Shown here one piece after another: positions 17,984 through 26,323 of a DNA stretch of 49,034 nt. The stretch is from NCBI RefSeq assembly GCF_002734285.1, contig NZ_NSEA01000032.1:1-49034 (forward strand), given 5' to 3'. The notes beneath the pieces were generated by a model. It was not told where the DNA came from. It saw only the letters and a program-made list of their open reading frames with translations, and did no database searches. The DNA comes from Fredinandcohnia onubensis. Lineage in GTDB: Bacteria; Bacillota; Bacilli; Bacillales; Bacillaceae_L. The translations under genes were made by a program, and so were the position numbers. Positions within the stretch are counted from its first letter, which is position 1, and each line of letters starts with the position of its first letter.

Positions 17984-18004
17984 GCGAGCCAATTACTGGC
18001 TCGC
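17984..18004. terminator. Bidirectional terminator between yufK and pbpD
   Basis: GCGAGCCA and TGGCTCGC, 8-bp stem with a five-base loop, TTTTTTAG following on the minus strand. It covers the pbpD stop codon. Confidence 0.8.
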
Positions 18005-19861
18005 CTTCATAATATCCTTCCATATATATATTTGCGGTTTTCGTGATTCCATATAGTAAATGCTATAGTTCTGATCATGACCAACCCATACACCTGCTGT
18101 ATATTTTTCGGTTAAACCGACAAACCAGAGGTCTTTTACATCATTTGTGGTACCTGTCTTCCCACCAATATAACCACTTGAAAAATTCGCTTCTTTAGCC
18201 GTTCCAGATTTTACAACGTCCGCAAGTAATGACTTTACCTTTTGATTGGCTGAACGACTCCAAACCGTTGAAGATTGTTCATTCCATTCATAAAGGATCT
18301 TTCCTTGCAGATCGGTTACCCTTGTAATACCACGAGCTTGAATAAATTGACCATTATTTGCAAATGTTGCAAATGCATTTGTCATTTCTAAAGGGGACAT
18401 CCCGTATGTAAAACCGCCAATGGCCGCGGGTAAATGGTGGTCTTCTTTAACCACATTCGAAAAATGAAGCTTATCTAAATAATTGAATCCATTTTCAACC
18501 CCAATCCTTTCTAACAGTCGAACAGCAGGGGTATTATAGGAATACTTAAAAGCCGTTTGTAAGCTAACATTTCCATATTGGCCACCGCCATAATTTCGTG
18601 GGCAATATCCGTTTTTGCAATAATTGTTTGCATTAATTGTCTGTGAGACAGAGGCACCTGTTTGATCAAAATAAGGTGCATAAACAAGCAATGGTTTAAT
18701 CGCAGAGCCAGGTTGACGGAAAGCTTGGTATGCCCTGTGAAAGGAAAACTTTTCGTAATTTTTCCCACCAACAATGGCGACAAGTTGATTCCTGGTATGA
18801 TCGATAACTGCAACAGCACCTTGAACGTTTGCGTTTGGTAAATATCGTTCCACTGAATGGATAGCGGCTTCCTGTATTGAAGGGTTCAATGCTGTTTCAA
18901 TGATGATTCCAGACTTGAGAATCTCTTTTACTTTAGTATGTAATTCTTTCTGCAGTTTTTCCTTTTCATCACTTGAAGTTGCTGAATCCATTTTTTTGTT
19001 ATATCCCTCTTTTTCAGCAATCAATTCCTCAAACTCTTGATAAATATAAGTCGTATAATCAGGATACTGGTCGACGATTTTCTCTTTTTCCGCAAGTTCA
19101 ATCGGCTCATGTATGGCTTTTTCATATTCCTCTTTTGTGATTTTTCCAGCTTCGACCAAGGTGTCTAAAATTCGCTCTTGTCTTTCTTTTGTATTTGAAA
19201 AATGCGTAACTGGATTATAAAGAGATGGATTATTTGGTATAGCACATAAAAAGGCAATTTTCGCGAGTGACGCATCTTTGATGGATTGATTAAAATATAG
19301 CTGAGAAGCAGTTTCGATCCCATAGGCTCCATTTTGAAAATAAATCGCATTTATGTACAATGTTATAATTTCTTCTTTTGAAAGGTTCCGCTCAAGTTGA
19401 TACGAATACAAAAGCTCACTTAACTTTCGGTTATATGTTTTTTCGTTGGTTAAATAGAGATTTCTTGCTAGTTGTTGCGTAAGTGTACTTCCACCCTGGT
19501 CGATAGAATCATTTTGTAAGTTAACAAGAGCAGCTCTACTTATTCCGGATATATCAAAGCCTAGATGCTCATAAAAATGCTGATCCTCAATGGTAATAAA
19601 TAATTCCTTCACAATTTGCGGAATCTCGTCCTTAGTGAGTGTGATTCGATTCTCGCTATGGTGAATCTCTGAAATTACATTTCCTGTTCTGTCCTTTATG
19701 TAGCTTGTTTGAGGTAACACTACTTCATCGATAGGGATTTTTTCATCCAGCACAGCTGGAAAACTTTTTGCAACCTTCAATTCCCCATTCACTTGGAATA
19801 GTACAAACAAAAACAATAGAAAAAGTAAAAAAGTGATGATGTACCCTGTGTGTCTTCTCAT
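17993..19861 (-). CDS. pbpD: Class A penicillin-binding protein (PBP4-like)
   Basis: 622 aa, B. subtilis PbpD is 624. Bifunctional peptidoglycan synthase. N-terminal membrane anchor (residues ~5-24). GT51 glycosyltransferase domain: IEDQHFYEHLGFD with catalytic E92, and GGSTLTQQLARN at 123-134. Transpeptidase domain: S386-x-x-K389 (PGSAIKP), S441-Y-N, and K568-T-G. All catalytic motifs are intact. A lysine/glutamate-rich linker (about 255-320) joins the domains. Gene order yufK, pbpD, yuxJ, kap is that of B. subtilis. Confidence 0.95.
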   Translation of the reverse strand: MRRHTGYIITFLLFLLFLFVLFQVNGELKVAKSFPAVLDEKIPIDEVVLPQTSYIKDRTGNVISEIHHSENRITLTKDEIPQIVKELFITIEDQHFYEHLGFDISGISRAALVNLQNDSIDQGGSTLTQQLARNLYLTNEKTYNRKLSELLYSYQLERNLSKEEIITLYINAIYFQNGAYGIETASQLYFNQSIKDASLAKIAFLCAIPNNPSLYNPVTHFSNTKERQERILDTLVEAGKITKEEYEKAIHEPIELAEKEKIVDQYPDYTTYIYQEFEELIAEKEGYNKKMDSATSSDEKEKLQKELHTKVKEILKSGIIIETALNPSIQEAAIHSVERYLPNANVQGAVAVIDHTRNQLVAIVGGKNYEKFSFHRAYQAFRQPGSAIKPLLVYAPYFDQTGASVSQTINANNYCKNGYCPRNYGGGQYGNVSLQTAFKYSYNTPAVRLLERIGVENGFNYLDKLHFSNVVKEDHHLPAAIGGFTYGMSPLEMTNAFATFANNGQFIQARGITRVTDLQGKILYEWNEQSSTVWSRSANQKVKSLLADVVKSGTAKEANFSSGYIGGKTGTTNDVKDLWFVGLTEKYTAGVWVGHDQNYSIYYMESRKPQIYIWKDIMKASQ

Positions 19862-19900
19862 AAACTAACACTCTTTCAAAATATTATACTTTTATTATAT

Positions 19901-19926
19901 AAAAAAAGAGATGGCAATCGCCATCT
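19901..19926 (-). terminator. Terminator of the MFS gene
   Basis: AGATGGC and GCCATCT, 7-bp stem, four-base loop, then TTTTTTTATAT on the minus strand. Confidence 0.8.
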
Positions 19927-19928
19927 GT

Positions 19929-21149
19929 TTAAGCAGCTTGTTGAGTTGATTTTTCAGAATGCCGAACAACACTTAGCCATAAGATTATTGCTCCTGTTAA
20001 AAAGAGACCACTTGTTACGAAAAAAACGGTAGAAATTCCGAAAAAACCACTAAGAATTCCACCAGAAATTGGACCAATCACATTCCCTAAAAACCGAAAA
20101 CTCACATTATAGCCTTGAACTTCGCCTTGCATGGAAAGTGGTGCGACCTGACGGATATAAGCTGTCATACAAGGAATGAGCCCTCCAACGGCCATTCCAA
20201 ATAAAAATCGACAAACCACAAGCTGCCATAACTCGGTAACAAGTCCTTGCGGTATAAACATAATTGAAGAAGCAAGCAAAAGAAGTGTTAAAATTTTTTC
20301 ATGGCCAATCCGGTCCCCAATTTTGCCCCATTGTCTCGTGAATAATAAATTCCCAAAACCGGTCGCGGAAAATGCCATCCCAGCCAAAAACACAATATTA
20401 CTACTGTCTGTTAAATGCGTAACATATAATGCAAGTAAGGGCTGAATACTAAAATTAGCGACTTGGATGAGGGTCGATATCAGCATAATGGTTAATAAAA
20501 CCGGATGTCTGAGAATATGGATTAGAACCTCTTTACGTGTATATTTTTTGGCAGTAGTACTTGTTTCATTCGCTCGTACCTCTTTAATACCAACAGCAAC
20601 TAAGACAACGGCCCCTAAAATGACGATGGCAGTGAGAACAAAGGTATATTGAAAACCGACTGCATCTGCTAGCAATCCACCTAATAATGGGCCAAACAAT
20701 GCACCAGATACATTCCCCATTTGAAGTGTTCCTAAAGTCTTTCCTGCAATTTCTTTAGGTGTTTGAGCAGAAATGAGTGCGAGGGAGGTTGGAATAAAAC
20801 CTGTTACAGCACCCATGAAGAGTCGTAGTAAAAATAATTGTTTTACCGAGTTCACATATCCCATTAAAAAAATACTAACGGCAATACCAATACCTGTAAT
20901 GATAAGAATCTTTTTGTAGCCATTTCGATCACCATAACGTCCCCAAATTGGTGAAATAAAAAAAGCCGTAACAAAGGTTGCTGCAAAAACTAATCCAGCC
21001 CACCGTTGTACAAAGCTATCTGAGTAATCACCAAATGTTTCGATGTATAAAGAGAGAAATGGCATTATCATTGTAGCACTTGCAGCAACAAAGAAATTTG
21101 CAAACCACATGATTAAAAGATTTCGCTTAGCTGTTTGAATCGGAAACAC
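19929..21149 (-). CDS. yuxJ: MFS efflux transporter (YuxJ-like)
   Basis: 406 aa, twelve helices, major facilitator superfamily of the drug efflux type. The loop 2-3 motif appears as GRYGDRNGYKKILI (about residues 70-83), and again in the second half as GDRIGHEKIL. The drug-transporter proline/glycine motif in helix 5 (LGTLQMGNVSGALFGPLLGG) is clear. It ends with a short charged tail. Position upstream of pbpD and next to kapD matches yuxJ. Substrate unknown. Confidence 0.88.
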   Translation of the reverse strand: MFPIQTAKRNLLIMWFANFFVAASATMIMPFLSLYIETFGDYSDSFVQRWAGLVFAATFVTAFFISPIWGRYGDRNGYKKILIITGIGIAVSIFLMGYVNSVKQLFLLRLFMGAVTGFIPTSLALISAQTPKEIAGKTLGTLQMGNVSGALFGPLLGGLLADAVGFQYTFVLTAIVILGAVVLVAVGIKEVRANETSTTAKKYTRKEVLIHILRHPVLLTIMLISTLIQVANFSIQPLLALYVTHLTDSSNIVFLAGMAFSATGFGNLLFTRQWGKIGDRIGHEKILTLLLLASSIMFIPQGLVTELWQLVVCRFLFGMAVGGLIPCMTAYIRQVAPLSMQGEVQGYNVSFRFLGNVIGPISGGILSGFFGISTVFFVTSGLFLTGAIILWLSVVRHSEKSTQQAA

Positions 21150-21212
21150 CTTCTTAACTCGAATATTTCGACTTACTAAATATTATAGAATATTATTGTT
21201 ACTTAATCAATT

Positions 21213-21398
21213 ACGCCTTGGCGTATTTGCGCCTGATTTTTTAGGCCCACAGGATGTGGGTCACAAAGACGTTGCCACAGGAAGTGGCGTTCTTAGTCTT
21301 TGATCTTAAGCTCGAAAATTACCTTTGAAAAATCATGGCATACGCCGGAGGCTATAACTATATTCAAGCGGGCTCAAAGCCTGTTTGAATATAGTTAA
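21213..21398. repeat. Structured, probably mobile-element-derived intergenic repeat (copy 1)
   Basis: The 414-base gap between yuxJ and kapD holds a series of inverted repeats: ACGCC/GGCGT (21213-21224), CCCACA/TGTGGG (21246-21260), GCCAC/GTGGC (21274-21288), and a long hairpin whose 13-bp arms TAACTATATTCAA (21355-21367) and its complement (21385-21397) enclose an inner GGCT/AGCC. On the minus strand the hairpin is followed by AGCCTCCGGCG, a variable part and GATTTTTCAA. The same hairpin and tail occur at 29510-29574. The shape is like ends of IS200/IS605-type elements (PATE-like), an inference; no transposase remains. Confidence 0.7.
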
Positions 21399-21429
21399 GG
21401 TTAAATAGCATATATATTATAAATATATT

Positions 21430-21458
21430 CTGAAAAATACAGTAAACCGTGCTATAAT
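21430..21458 (+). promoter_or_regulatory. Candidate sigma-A promoter of kapD
   Basis: CTGAAA, 17 bases, perfect TATAAT, 105 bases before kapD. The -35 box is only a 4/6 match. Confidence 0.4.
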
Positions 21459-21563
21459 ATTTAAAAAGATGTTCGTTGATTGTAACATACACTTGTGAAA
21501 GTTGTGCTTTTGCAAAGCTAGGATTTAACTTTAATAGACTAATATGACAAAGGAGGTTTAGGA

Positions 21564-22187
21564 GTGGATAATCAGCATCAATATTTGTTTATTGATTTTG
21601 AATTTACAATGCCAGAAAGAAAAAACAACCCACAAGGATTTTACCCCGAGATTATTGAAGTTGGTCTTGTTTGCGTGAGGAACCAAAAAATAATCGAACA
21701 ATACTCATCATATGTGAAACCAATAAAATTTCCTACATTAACAGAACGATGTAAGTCCTTTTTAAACATTTCTCAAGAGCAAGTCGATCACGGTATCACA
21801 TTTCAAGAGTTGGTTAATAAGCTCTCAGGGTATGAAAAACATTCATCTAGCACCATCATTACATGGGGAAATATGGATATGAAGGTTCTGCGCCATAATT
21901 CTCAACGGGCTGGAATTCCATTTCCTTTTAAAGGAAAGCAAAGGGACTTGTCCATGGAATATAAACGCTTTTTTGGGGACCAAAATCAGACAGGTCTTTG
22001 GAAGGCGGTTCAAGAGTATGGCAAAGAAGGGACAGGCAAACATCATTGTGCCCTTGATGACGCCCTTACAACCTTTAATATATTCAAGTTAGTTGAAAAT
22101 GATAAACGCTATTTAGCGAAACCAGAGCCAACAACTATCGGCGATCGAGTCGATTTCTCTAAAGTATTAAATAAATTTGCACTATAA
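21564..22187 (+). CDS. kapD: KapD, DEDD-type exonuclease-fold inhibitor of the KinA sporulation pathway
   Basis: 207 aa (B. subtilis KapD about 205). GTG start after a perfect AAAGGAGG seven bases upstream. DEDDh exonuclease fold with all acidic residues present: D11 and E13 in IDFEFTMPE, D105 in WGNMDMKVL, and H161/D166 in HHCALDDA, so nuclease activity looks possible. In B. subtilis KapD lowers sporulation through the KinA route; the biochemical link is unclear. Followed here by an NlpC/P60 hydrolase before kapB. Confidence 0.92.
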   Translation: MDNQHQYLFIDFEFTMPERKNNPQGFYPEIIEVGLVCVRNQKIIEQYSSYVKPIKFPTLTERCKSFLNISQEQVDHGITFQELVNKLSGYEKHSSSTIITWGNMDMKVLRHNSQRAGIPFPFKGKQRDLSMEYKRFFGDQNQTGLWKAVQEYGKEGTGKHHCALDDALTTFNIFKLVENDKRYLAKPEPTTIGDRVDFSKVLNKFAL

Positions 22188-22224
22188 AAAACCAATTCGC
22201 TCATCAGGTGAATTGGTTTTTATT
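22188..22224 (+). terminator. Terminator of kapD
   Basis: AAAACCAATTC and GAATTGGTTTT, 11-bp perfect stem, 11-base loop, then TATTTTTAT. Confidence 0.88.
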
Positions 22225-22319
22225 TTTATGCTTTGAAAGCACTGTCGAATTTTTACAATTGATTTGAAAAATAATCGCATCCCGTTAGGATATCCTAATT
22301 TCAAAAGGAGGGATGCCTT

Positions 22320-23648
22320 ATGTTTATTGGCCATAAAATAGAAAATCCAAAAACTGTATGTTTATATATAGATCCCCAGCTAGAGGAGTTTTCAAGTGAA
22401 ATCGGTACACCGGAACAAGGCAAAAAGCTTCATCTAAATGAAAGCATTAGAATGTATCTCAATGAAAAAGTCCCTACCCTAAATCCGAATATCGTGAAAG
22501 TCATGATGGGGACAATGGTAATTGCAACGATTACTTTAGTGGGAGGACACCATTCCTCTAAAGTAGAGGCAGCAAGCAATAACCAAGCAAGTACCCAAAC
22601 CCAAAAAACACACACGGTTGCAAACGGTGAAACACTATATGGGATAGCAAAACAATATAATCTAACCGTGTCCCAAGTTAAACAACTAAACCATTTAACC
22701 GGTGATATGATCTACCCTGGACAAACGCTTGTGATTAGTGAGGTCAAACCTCCACAAACGACAGCAACATATACGGTAACCCGTGGTGACACACTATACT
22801 CCATTGCTAATTCTTATAACATGAGTGTTGATCAACTAAAGCAATTAAATAATCTAACTTCAAACACCATCCATGTGGGACAAACCCTACAAGTAATCGG
22901 TACTGCACCACAGACTACTCAAATACAAGACAACACATATACGGTTCAACCTGGCGATTCATTATATTCGATAGCCCAGCGAGCCAACACAACGGTTGAC
23001 CAAATCATGAAAAATAATAACCTAACATCATCGATGCTCTATGTGGGTCAAACATTACAACTTGGAAATACAACGACAACCCCACAGCAAAATGTAGCAA
23101 GTGCTACATATACCGTAAAAGCAGGAGATACCTTATTTGGAATTGCCCGAACTTATAATATGAGTGTGACGGAGCTTAAAAACATCAATAATCTGACAAC
23201 AAATACCCTTTCAATTGGACAAGTTTTAAAAGTGAGTGGAACTGCTCAAGCTGAACAAGGATCCCAAAACCGAGAGCAGGTGCTTCAAGATTTAGTGAAT
23301 GACTCGTATAATTTTGTAGGAATTCCGTACCTGTGGGGAGGAACGACAACAGCTGGATTTGATTGTTCTGGATTCGTTTCCTTTATGCATGCGCGTCATG
23401 GAATTGACATCCCAAGAACCACATCAGCAGGCTATTTTACAATGGGGACGTCTGTCTCAAAAGCAAATTTACAGCAGGGTGACCTCGTGTTTTTTGCGGT
23501 CAATGATACAGGCCGTATCTCCCATGTCGGCTTTTATGTAGGGAATAACAAGTTTATTTCCGCCACATCTTCAAAGGGAATAGACGTTGTATCGATGGAT
23601 AATACGTATTGGTCCAAATACTATGTAGGGGCCAAGCGGGTTTACTAA
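22320..23648 (+). CDS. LysM x4 - NlpC/P60 cell-wall endopeptidase with N-terminal cytoplasmic extension
   Basis: 442 aa. AAAGGAGG fixes the ATG. Residues 1-57 are polar and predicted cytoplasmic, then a helix at ~58-75 (NIVKVMMGTMVIATITLVGG) acts as signal or anchor. Four LysM domains follow (about 98-142, 150-193, 208-251, 264-307; each begins like YTVxxGDTLYxIA) with Thr/Gln-rich linkers. The C-terminal NlpC/P60 domain (~325-442) has the catalytic Cys in FDCSGF and His in SHVGFY. Domain order is that of LytE/LytF/CwlS D,L-endopeptidases, which cut peptidoglycan stems during growth and separation. The long stretch before the membrane segment is unusual for this group. Confidence 0.9.
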   Translation: MFIGHKIENPKTVCLYIDPQLEEFSSEIGTPEQGKKLHLNESIRMYLNEKVPTLNPNIVKVMMGTMVIATITLVGGHHSSKVEAASNNQASTQTQKTHTVANGETLYGIAKQYNLTVSQVKQLNHLTGDMIYPGQTLVISEVKPPQTTATYTVTRGDTLYSIANSYNMSVDQLKQLNNLTSNTIHVGQTLQVIGTAPQTTQIQDNTYTVQPGDSLYSIAQRANTTVDQIMKNNNLTSSMLYVGQTLQLGNTTTTPQQNVASATYTVKAGDTLFGIARTYNMSVTELKNINNLTTNTLSIGQVLKVSGTAQAEQGSQNREQVLQDLVNDSYNFVGIPYLWGGTTTAGFDCSGFVSFMHARHGIDIPRTTSAGYFTMGTSVSKANLQQGDLVFFAVNDTGRISHVGFYVGNNKFISATSSKGIDVVSMDNTYWSKYYVGAKRVY

Positions 23649-23654
23649 AAAAGA

Positions 23655-23689
23655 AAAACCTACGGAACTACTTAATCCGTAGGTTTTCT
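23655..23689 (+). terminator. Terminator of the NlpC/P60 gene
   Basis: AAAACCTACGGA and TCCGTAGGTTTT, 12-bp perfect stem with a nine-base loop, then CTAAG; A-rich on the other side. Confidence 0.82.
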
Positions 23690-23697
23690 AAGTTTTC

Positions 23698-23806
23698 GGC
23701 CAATATTGTGATTTATGGCCGATAAGGTAAAAATACGGCCGATAAAATAAATTTATGGCCAATAAAATAAATTTACGGCCAATAAATAAATTTTATGGTC
23801 ATTAGC
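23698..23806. repeat. 20-bp tandem repeat array (six units)
   Basis: GGCC or GGTC recurs at 23698, 23717, 23737, 23757, 23777 and 23797, period 20 (19 once). Consensus unit GGCCRATAAAATAAATTTAY. It lies between the NlpC/P60 terminator and the convergent kapB end. Confidence 0.88.
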
Positions 23807-23826
23807 CTAAAATTCGACTCAGAGGC

Positions 23827-24210
23827 CTATTTAAAATAATCTTTCTCCAACACGTTCATGTTTTCAAGACTGCGCAGTGCCCACTCTGTCCCTTCAGCTT
23901 CTAAATCATTCTTCGTTTTATCCACTGCTTCTCTTAAAGAGATTTTATATTCTGGAACTTCCTCTTTGTAATGGCGTACCATCTTTTTCGGAACATTTGT
24001 CTGCTCGTTAAAAGCAAGTGCTCTCCGTTCTTGAAAAAGTGGAACATTAACATCCTTCGGTGAATGAATATCCCCTTGCATTGGATGCTTTAAGACAGCC
24101 TTTACCTTCACAAGATAATGCTCAGGCTTGATTGCTGTAATTTCTCCAATATATTTTCCAGTCTTATAAATTCCAGTTACAATGTCACCAACTTTAAATT
24201 CATCAGACAT
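23827..24210 (-). CDS. kapB: KapB, kinase-associated protein B
   Basis: 127 aa (B. subtilis KapB 128). Soluble; the first ~60 residues (FKVGDIVTGIYKTGKYIGEI) look like a small beta-barrel, followed by a charged helical tail ending ENMNVLEKDYF. Despite an old lipoprotein label there is no signal sequence or lipobox. In B. subtilis kapB is needed for KinB-dependent entry into sporulation, possibly by coupling to kinB transcription; kinB is not next to it here. GAAGGAG lies seven bases before the ATG. Confidence 0.9.
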   Translation of the reverse strand: MSDEFKVGDIVTGIYKTGKYIGEITAIKPEHYLVKVKAVLKHPMQGDIHSPKDVNVPLFQERRALAFNEQTNVPKKMVRHYKEEVPEYKISLREAVDKTKNDLEAEGTEWALRSLENMNVLEKDYFK

Positions 24211-24344
24211 TCAAATCACTCCTTCTGCAAATTTCTAACTCTTTCCATTATAACCGACGTCATTCGAACAAGCATCTTATAACACGTCTTAGGTTTGTGT
24301 TATAATGTAAAAAGCTATCATTATAGGTTGAAAGGTGTGTAGGA

Positions 24345-24554
24345 ATGCTGCTTTTACCAGTATTAAACCTGTTTCTATATTTCCCTGAGGATAAATCAGA
24401 ATATATTCCAGCTGGAATAACTACTGTTATTTGCTTAATTGTTGCGTTTATCGTGTTTCGCTTATTTATCAAGCATTCAAAAAAAGAACAAGCGAAAGCA
24501 GAGGAACTAGAGAAGCAATTAATAAAACAAGACAAAAATAATTTCATGAAGTAA
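24345..24554 (+). CDS. Small membrane protein with C-terminal coiled tail
   Basis: 69 aa. One membrane helix at about residues 20-42 (IPAGITTVICLIVAFIVFRLF), preceded by a hydrophobic N-terminus, and then a lysine/glutamate-rich helical tail (KKEQAKAEELEKQLIKQDK) likely to be cytoplasmic. AAAGGTG precedes the ATG. The gene ends 14 bases before yugE, so they are probably co-transcribed. Not recognised. Confidence 0.72.
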   Translation: MLLLPVLNLFLYFPEDKSEYIPAGITTVICLIVAFIVFRLFIKHSKKEQAKAEELEKQLIKQDKNNFMK

Positions 24555-24568
24555 TTTTAGGTGATTCT

Positions 24569-24829
24569 ATGGAAAATCAACAAGCCAATTTACAAATTAT
24601 GATTATGCTGCAAGAATGGGATCCACTTGGCTATGGAGTCGGTTCTTATGAAACAGAAGCGGTGGATGTGTTACAGGCAGCCCATCAATTTGATAATCCC
24701 GGTAAATTAGCAAGAAAAATACAGTCTATTTATGAATTCTCTTTTGAGGAAGTCATTCCACTAAAAGAATGTGAAAATATGGCTATGAAAATTTTATCCA
24801 TTTTAAATAATGCGACGTGTGAACTATAA
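24569..24829 (+). CDS. yugE: YugE-like DUF1871 family protein
   Basis: 86 aa, small helical soluble protein. The pattern EWDPLGYGVGSYETEAVDVLQA (given here in part) and LARKIQSIYEFSFEEVIPL is characteristic of DUF1871/YugE. Its partner yugF is convergent right after it, as in B. subtilis. No function is known. Confidence 0.85.
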   Translation: MENQQANLQIMIMLQEWDPLGYGVGSYETEAVDVLQAAHQFDNPGKLARKIQSIYEFSFEEVIPLKECENMAMKILSILNNATCEL

Positions 24830-24830
24830 A

Positions 24831-24856
24831 AAAGATGGGATAACCCATCTTTTTTT
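24831..24856. terminator. Bidirectional terminator between yugE and yugF
   Basis: AAAGATGGG and CCCATCTTT, 9-bp stem, four-base loop, flanked by A and T runs. Confidence 0.88.
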
Positions 24857-25658
24857 AAATAAACTCCGAAATATACTCGTATACTTTCTCCGGACATTCT
24901 TCAGGAACCAAGTGCCCCGTATTCTTAATGGAAACAAAGCTAGAATTAGGCAGGTCCTGATGAAGCCTTTTCCCTACAGAAATTGGAACAACTCGATCTT
25001 TTTCACCCCAAATCAAAAAGACAGGATGGTTGATCTTTTTTAATTCTTCAGACGGTAAATCTCCCTCACGATGGCGAATCATCCTCGTTAATCCCATAAA
25101 AATTCGGTTGTCCAAGAAGGGCTCAGTATACCCATCAATCATTTCTTGGTCAATGAGCTCATGATTATGCACGACATTCCGTAAATTATGTAATACCCCT
25201 TGCTTAGCTAGCTTCCTTTTTACAATAAAATGAAAATAGGGAAGATAGGAAGAATAGATTAAGGACTTTGGCATCCGTTTCATATAACCTGAGCTGCACA
25301 ACAATACTAATTTGTCTACCAAATCAGGAACTTGCTTTGCAATATATAGACATATTTGTCCCCCCATCGAATGGCCAACTAAATTCACTTTTGAAAAATC
25401 AAAAGACCGAATCAAGTCACATACAACATACGCGATATTTGAATAAGAGTAAGTAAATCTTGTCGATTTTTCACTCTTTCCAAAAGGGGGAAGGTCAATC
25501 GATAAGATTGTATAGTCTTTCTTTAAAAAGGGAATCAGTCTTCGAAAGCTGAAAGAGGATGATAAGAAACCGTGCAGCATAACGAGAACCGGCTTCTTTT
25601 TACTATGTTGGTATAACTCATAATGAAGATTTACTCCCTTAATTTGTATCGTATCCAT
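24855..25658 (-). CDS. yugF: YugF-like alpha/beta hydrolase
   Basis: 267 aa, alpha/beta hydrolase fold. Oxyanion motif MLHGFLSS near residue 28; nucleophile elbow GHSMGG near residue 95; acid in WGEKDRVVP (near residue 219); catalytic His in NTGHLVPEE near residue 247. The catalytic triad is intact. ATG start, with GGATGTGGATTTTC upstream giving only a weak ribosome site. Substrate unknown; small ester or C-C hydrolases are the nearest types. Confidence 0.88.
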   Translation of the reverse strand: MDTIQIKGVNLHYELYQHSKKKPVLVMLHGFLSSSFSFRRLIPFLKKDYTILSIDLPPFGKSEKSTRFTYSYSNIAYVVCDLIRSFDFSKVNLVGHSMGGQICLYIAKQVPDLVDKLVLLCSSGYMKRMPKSLIYSSYLPYFHFIVKRKLAKQGVLHNLRNVVHNHELIDQEMIDGYTEPFLDNRIFMGLTRMIRHREGDLPSEELKKINHPVFLIWGEKDRVVPISVGKRLHQDLPNSSFVSIKNTGHLVPEECPEKVYEYISEFI

Positions 25659-25822
25659 TGATGAAAATCCACATCCTACACTATTGATTTATCCCTATTT
25701 TTACCAAAGGGGATAGAAAAACTCATAAAATTTCGAATGAATATAAAATAATTCAATATACTATTCATTTATCTGATATAATAAGTGACAAAATTTATTT
25801 CAAATTACTAGGAGTGACCATT

Positions 25823-26323
25823 ATGCAGTTACAGGAAAATGAAATTGAAATACTTGAGATTATTGAAAACAACGGACGACTTCCTGTGGAAACAATTGCA
25901 AAATTAGTTGGCAAAAGTGTCGATGAAGTCGATCGCATTATTCGTAAACTAGAAGACCAAAAGATTATTGTGGAGTATAACACAATCGTTGACTGGAAGA
26001 AAGTTGAAGGTCATGAAGGTGTAACAGCAATGATTGATGTCAAAGTAACCCCGAAAAAAGGTGTCGGGTTTGATGAAATTGCTAAACGTATCTATCATTT
26101 TAAAGAAGTAAAATCTGTTTATTTAATGTCTGGTGCATATGATTTATCGGTTGTAATTGAAGGTAAAACGATGTCAGAAGTTGGTTCTTTTGTGTCTGAA
26201 AAGCTTTCAACACTTGATTCAGTTCTTTCGACAACAACTCATTTTATTTTGAAAAAATATAAGCATGATGGCACTATTTTTGATCAAGGTGAAGATGATA
26301 AACGGATTGTGGTGACACCATGA
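25823..26323 (+). CDS. alaR: Lrp/AsnC-family regulator AlaR
   Basis: 166 aa from ATG 25823; the frame begins at a GTG (25814) that is part of the AGGAGTG ribosome site. N-terminal winged HTH (residues ~3-60: EIEILEIIENNGRLPVETIA ... KLVGKSVDEVDRIIRKLEDQ) and C-terminal RAM/AsnC ligand domain with the GAYDLSVVIEG motif. B. subtilis AlaR (YugG) controls the alanine aminotransferase gene next to it. The stop codon overlaps the alaT start in ATGA. Confidence 0.92.
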   Translation: MQLQENEIEILEIIENNGRLPVETIAKLVGKSVDEVDRIIRKLEDQKIIVEYNTIVDWKKVEGHEGVTAMIDVKVTPKKGVGFDEIAKRIYHFKEVKSVYLMSGAYDLSVVIEGKTMSEVGSFVSEKLSTLDSVLSTTTHFILKKYKHDGTIFDQGEDDKRIVVTP

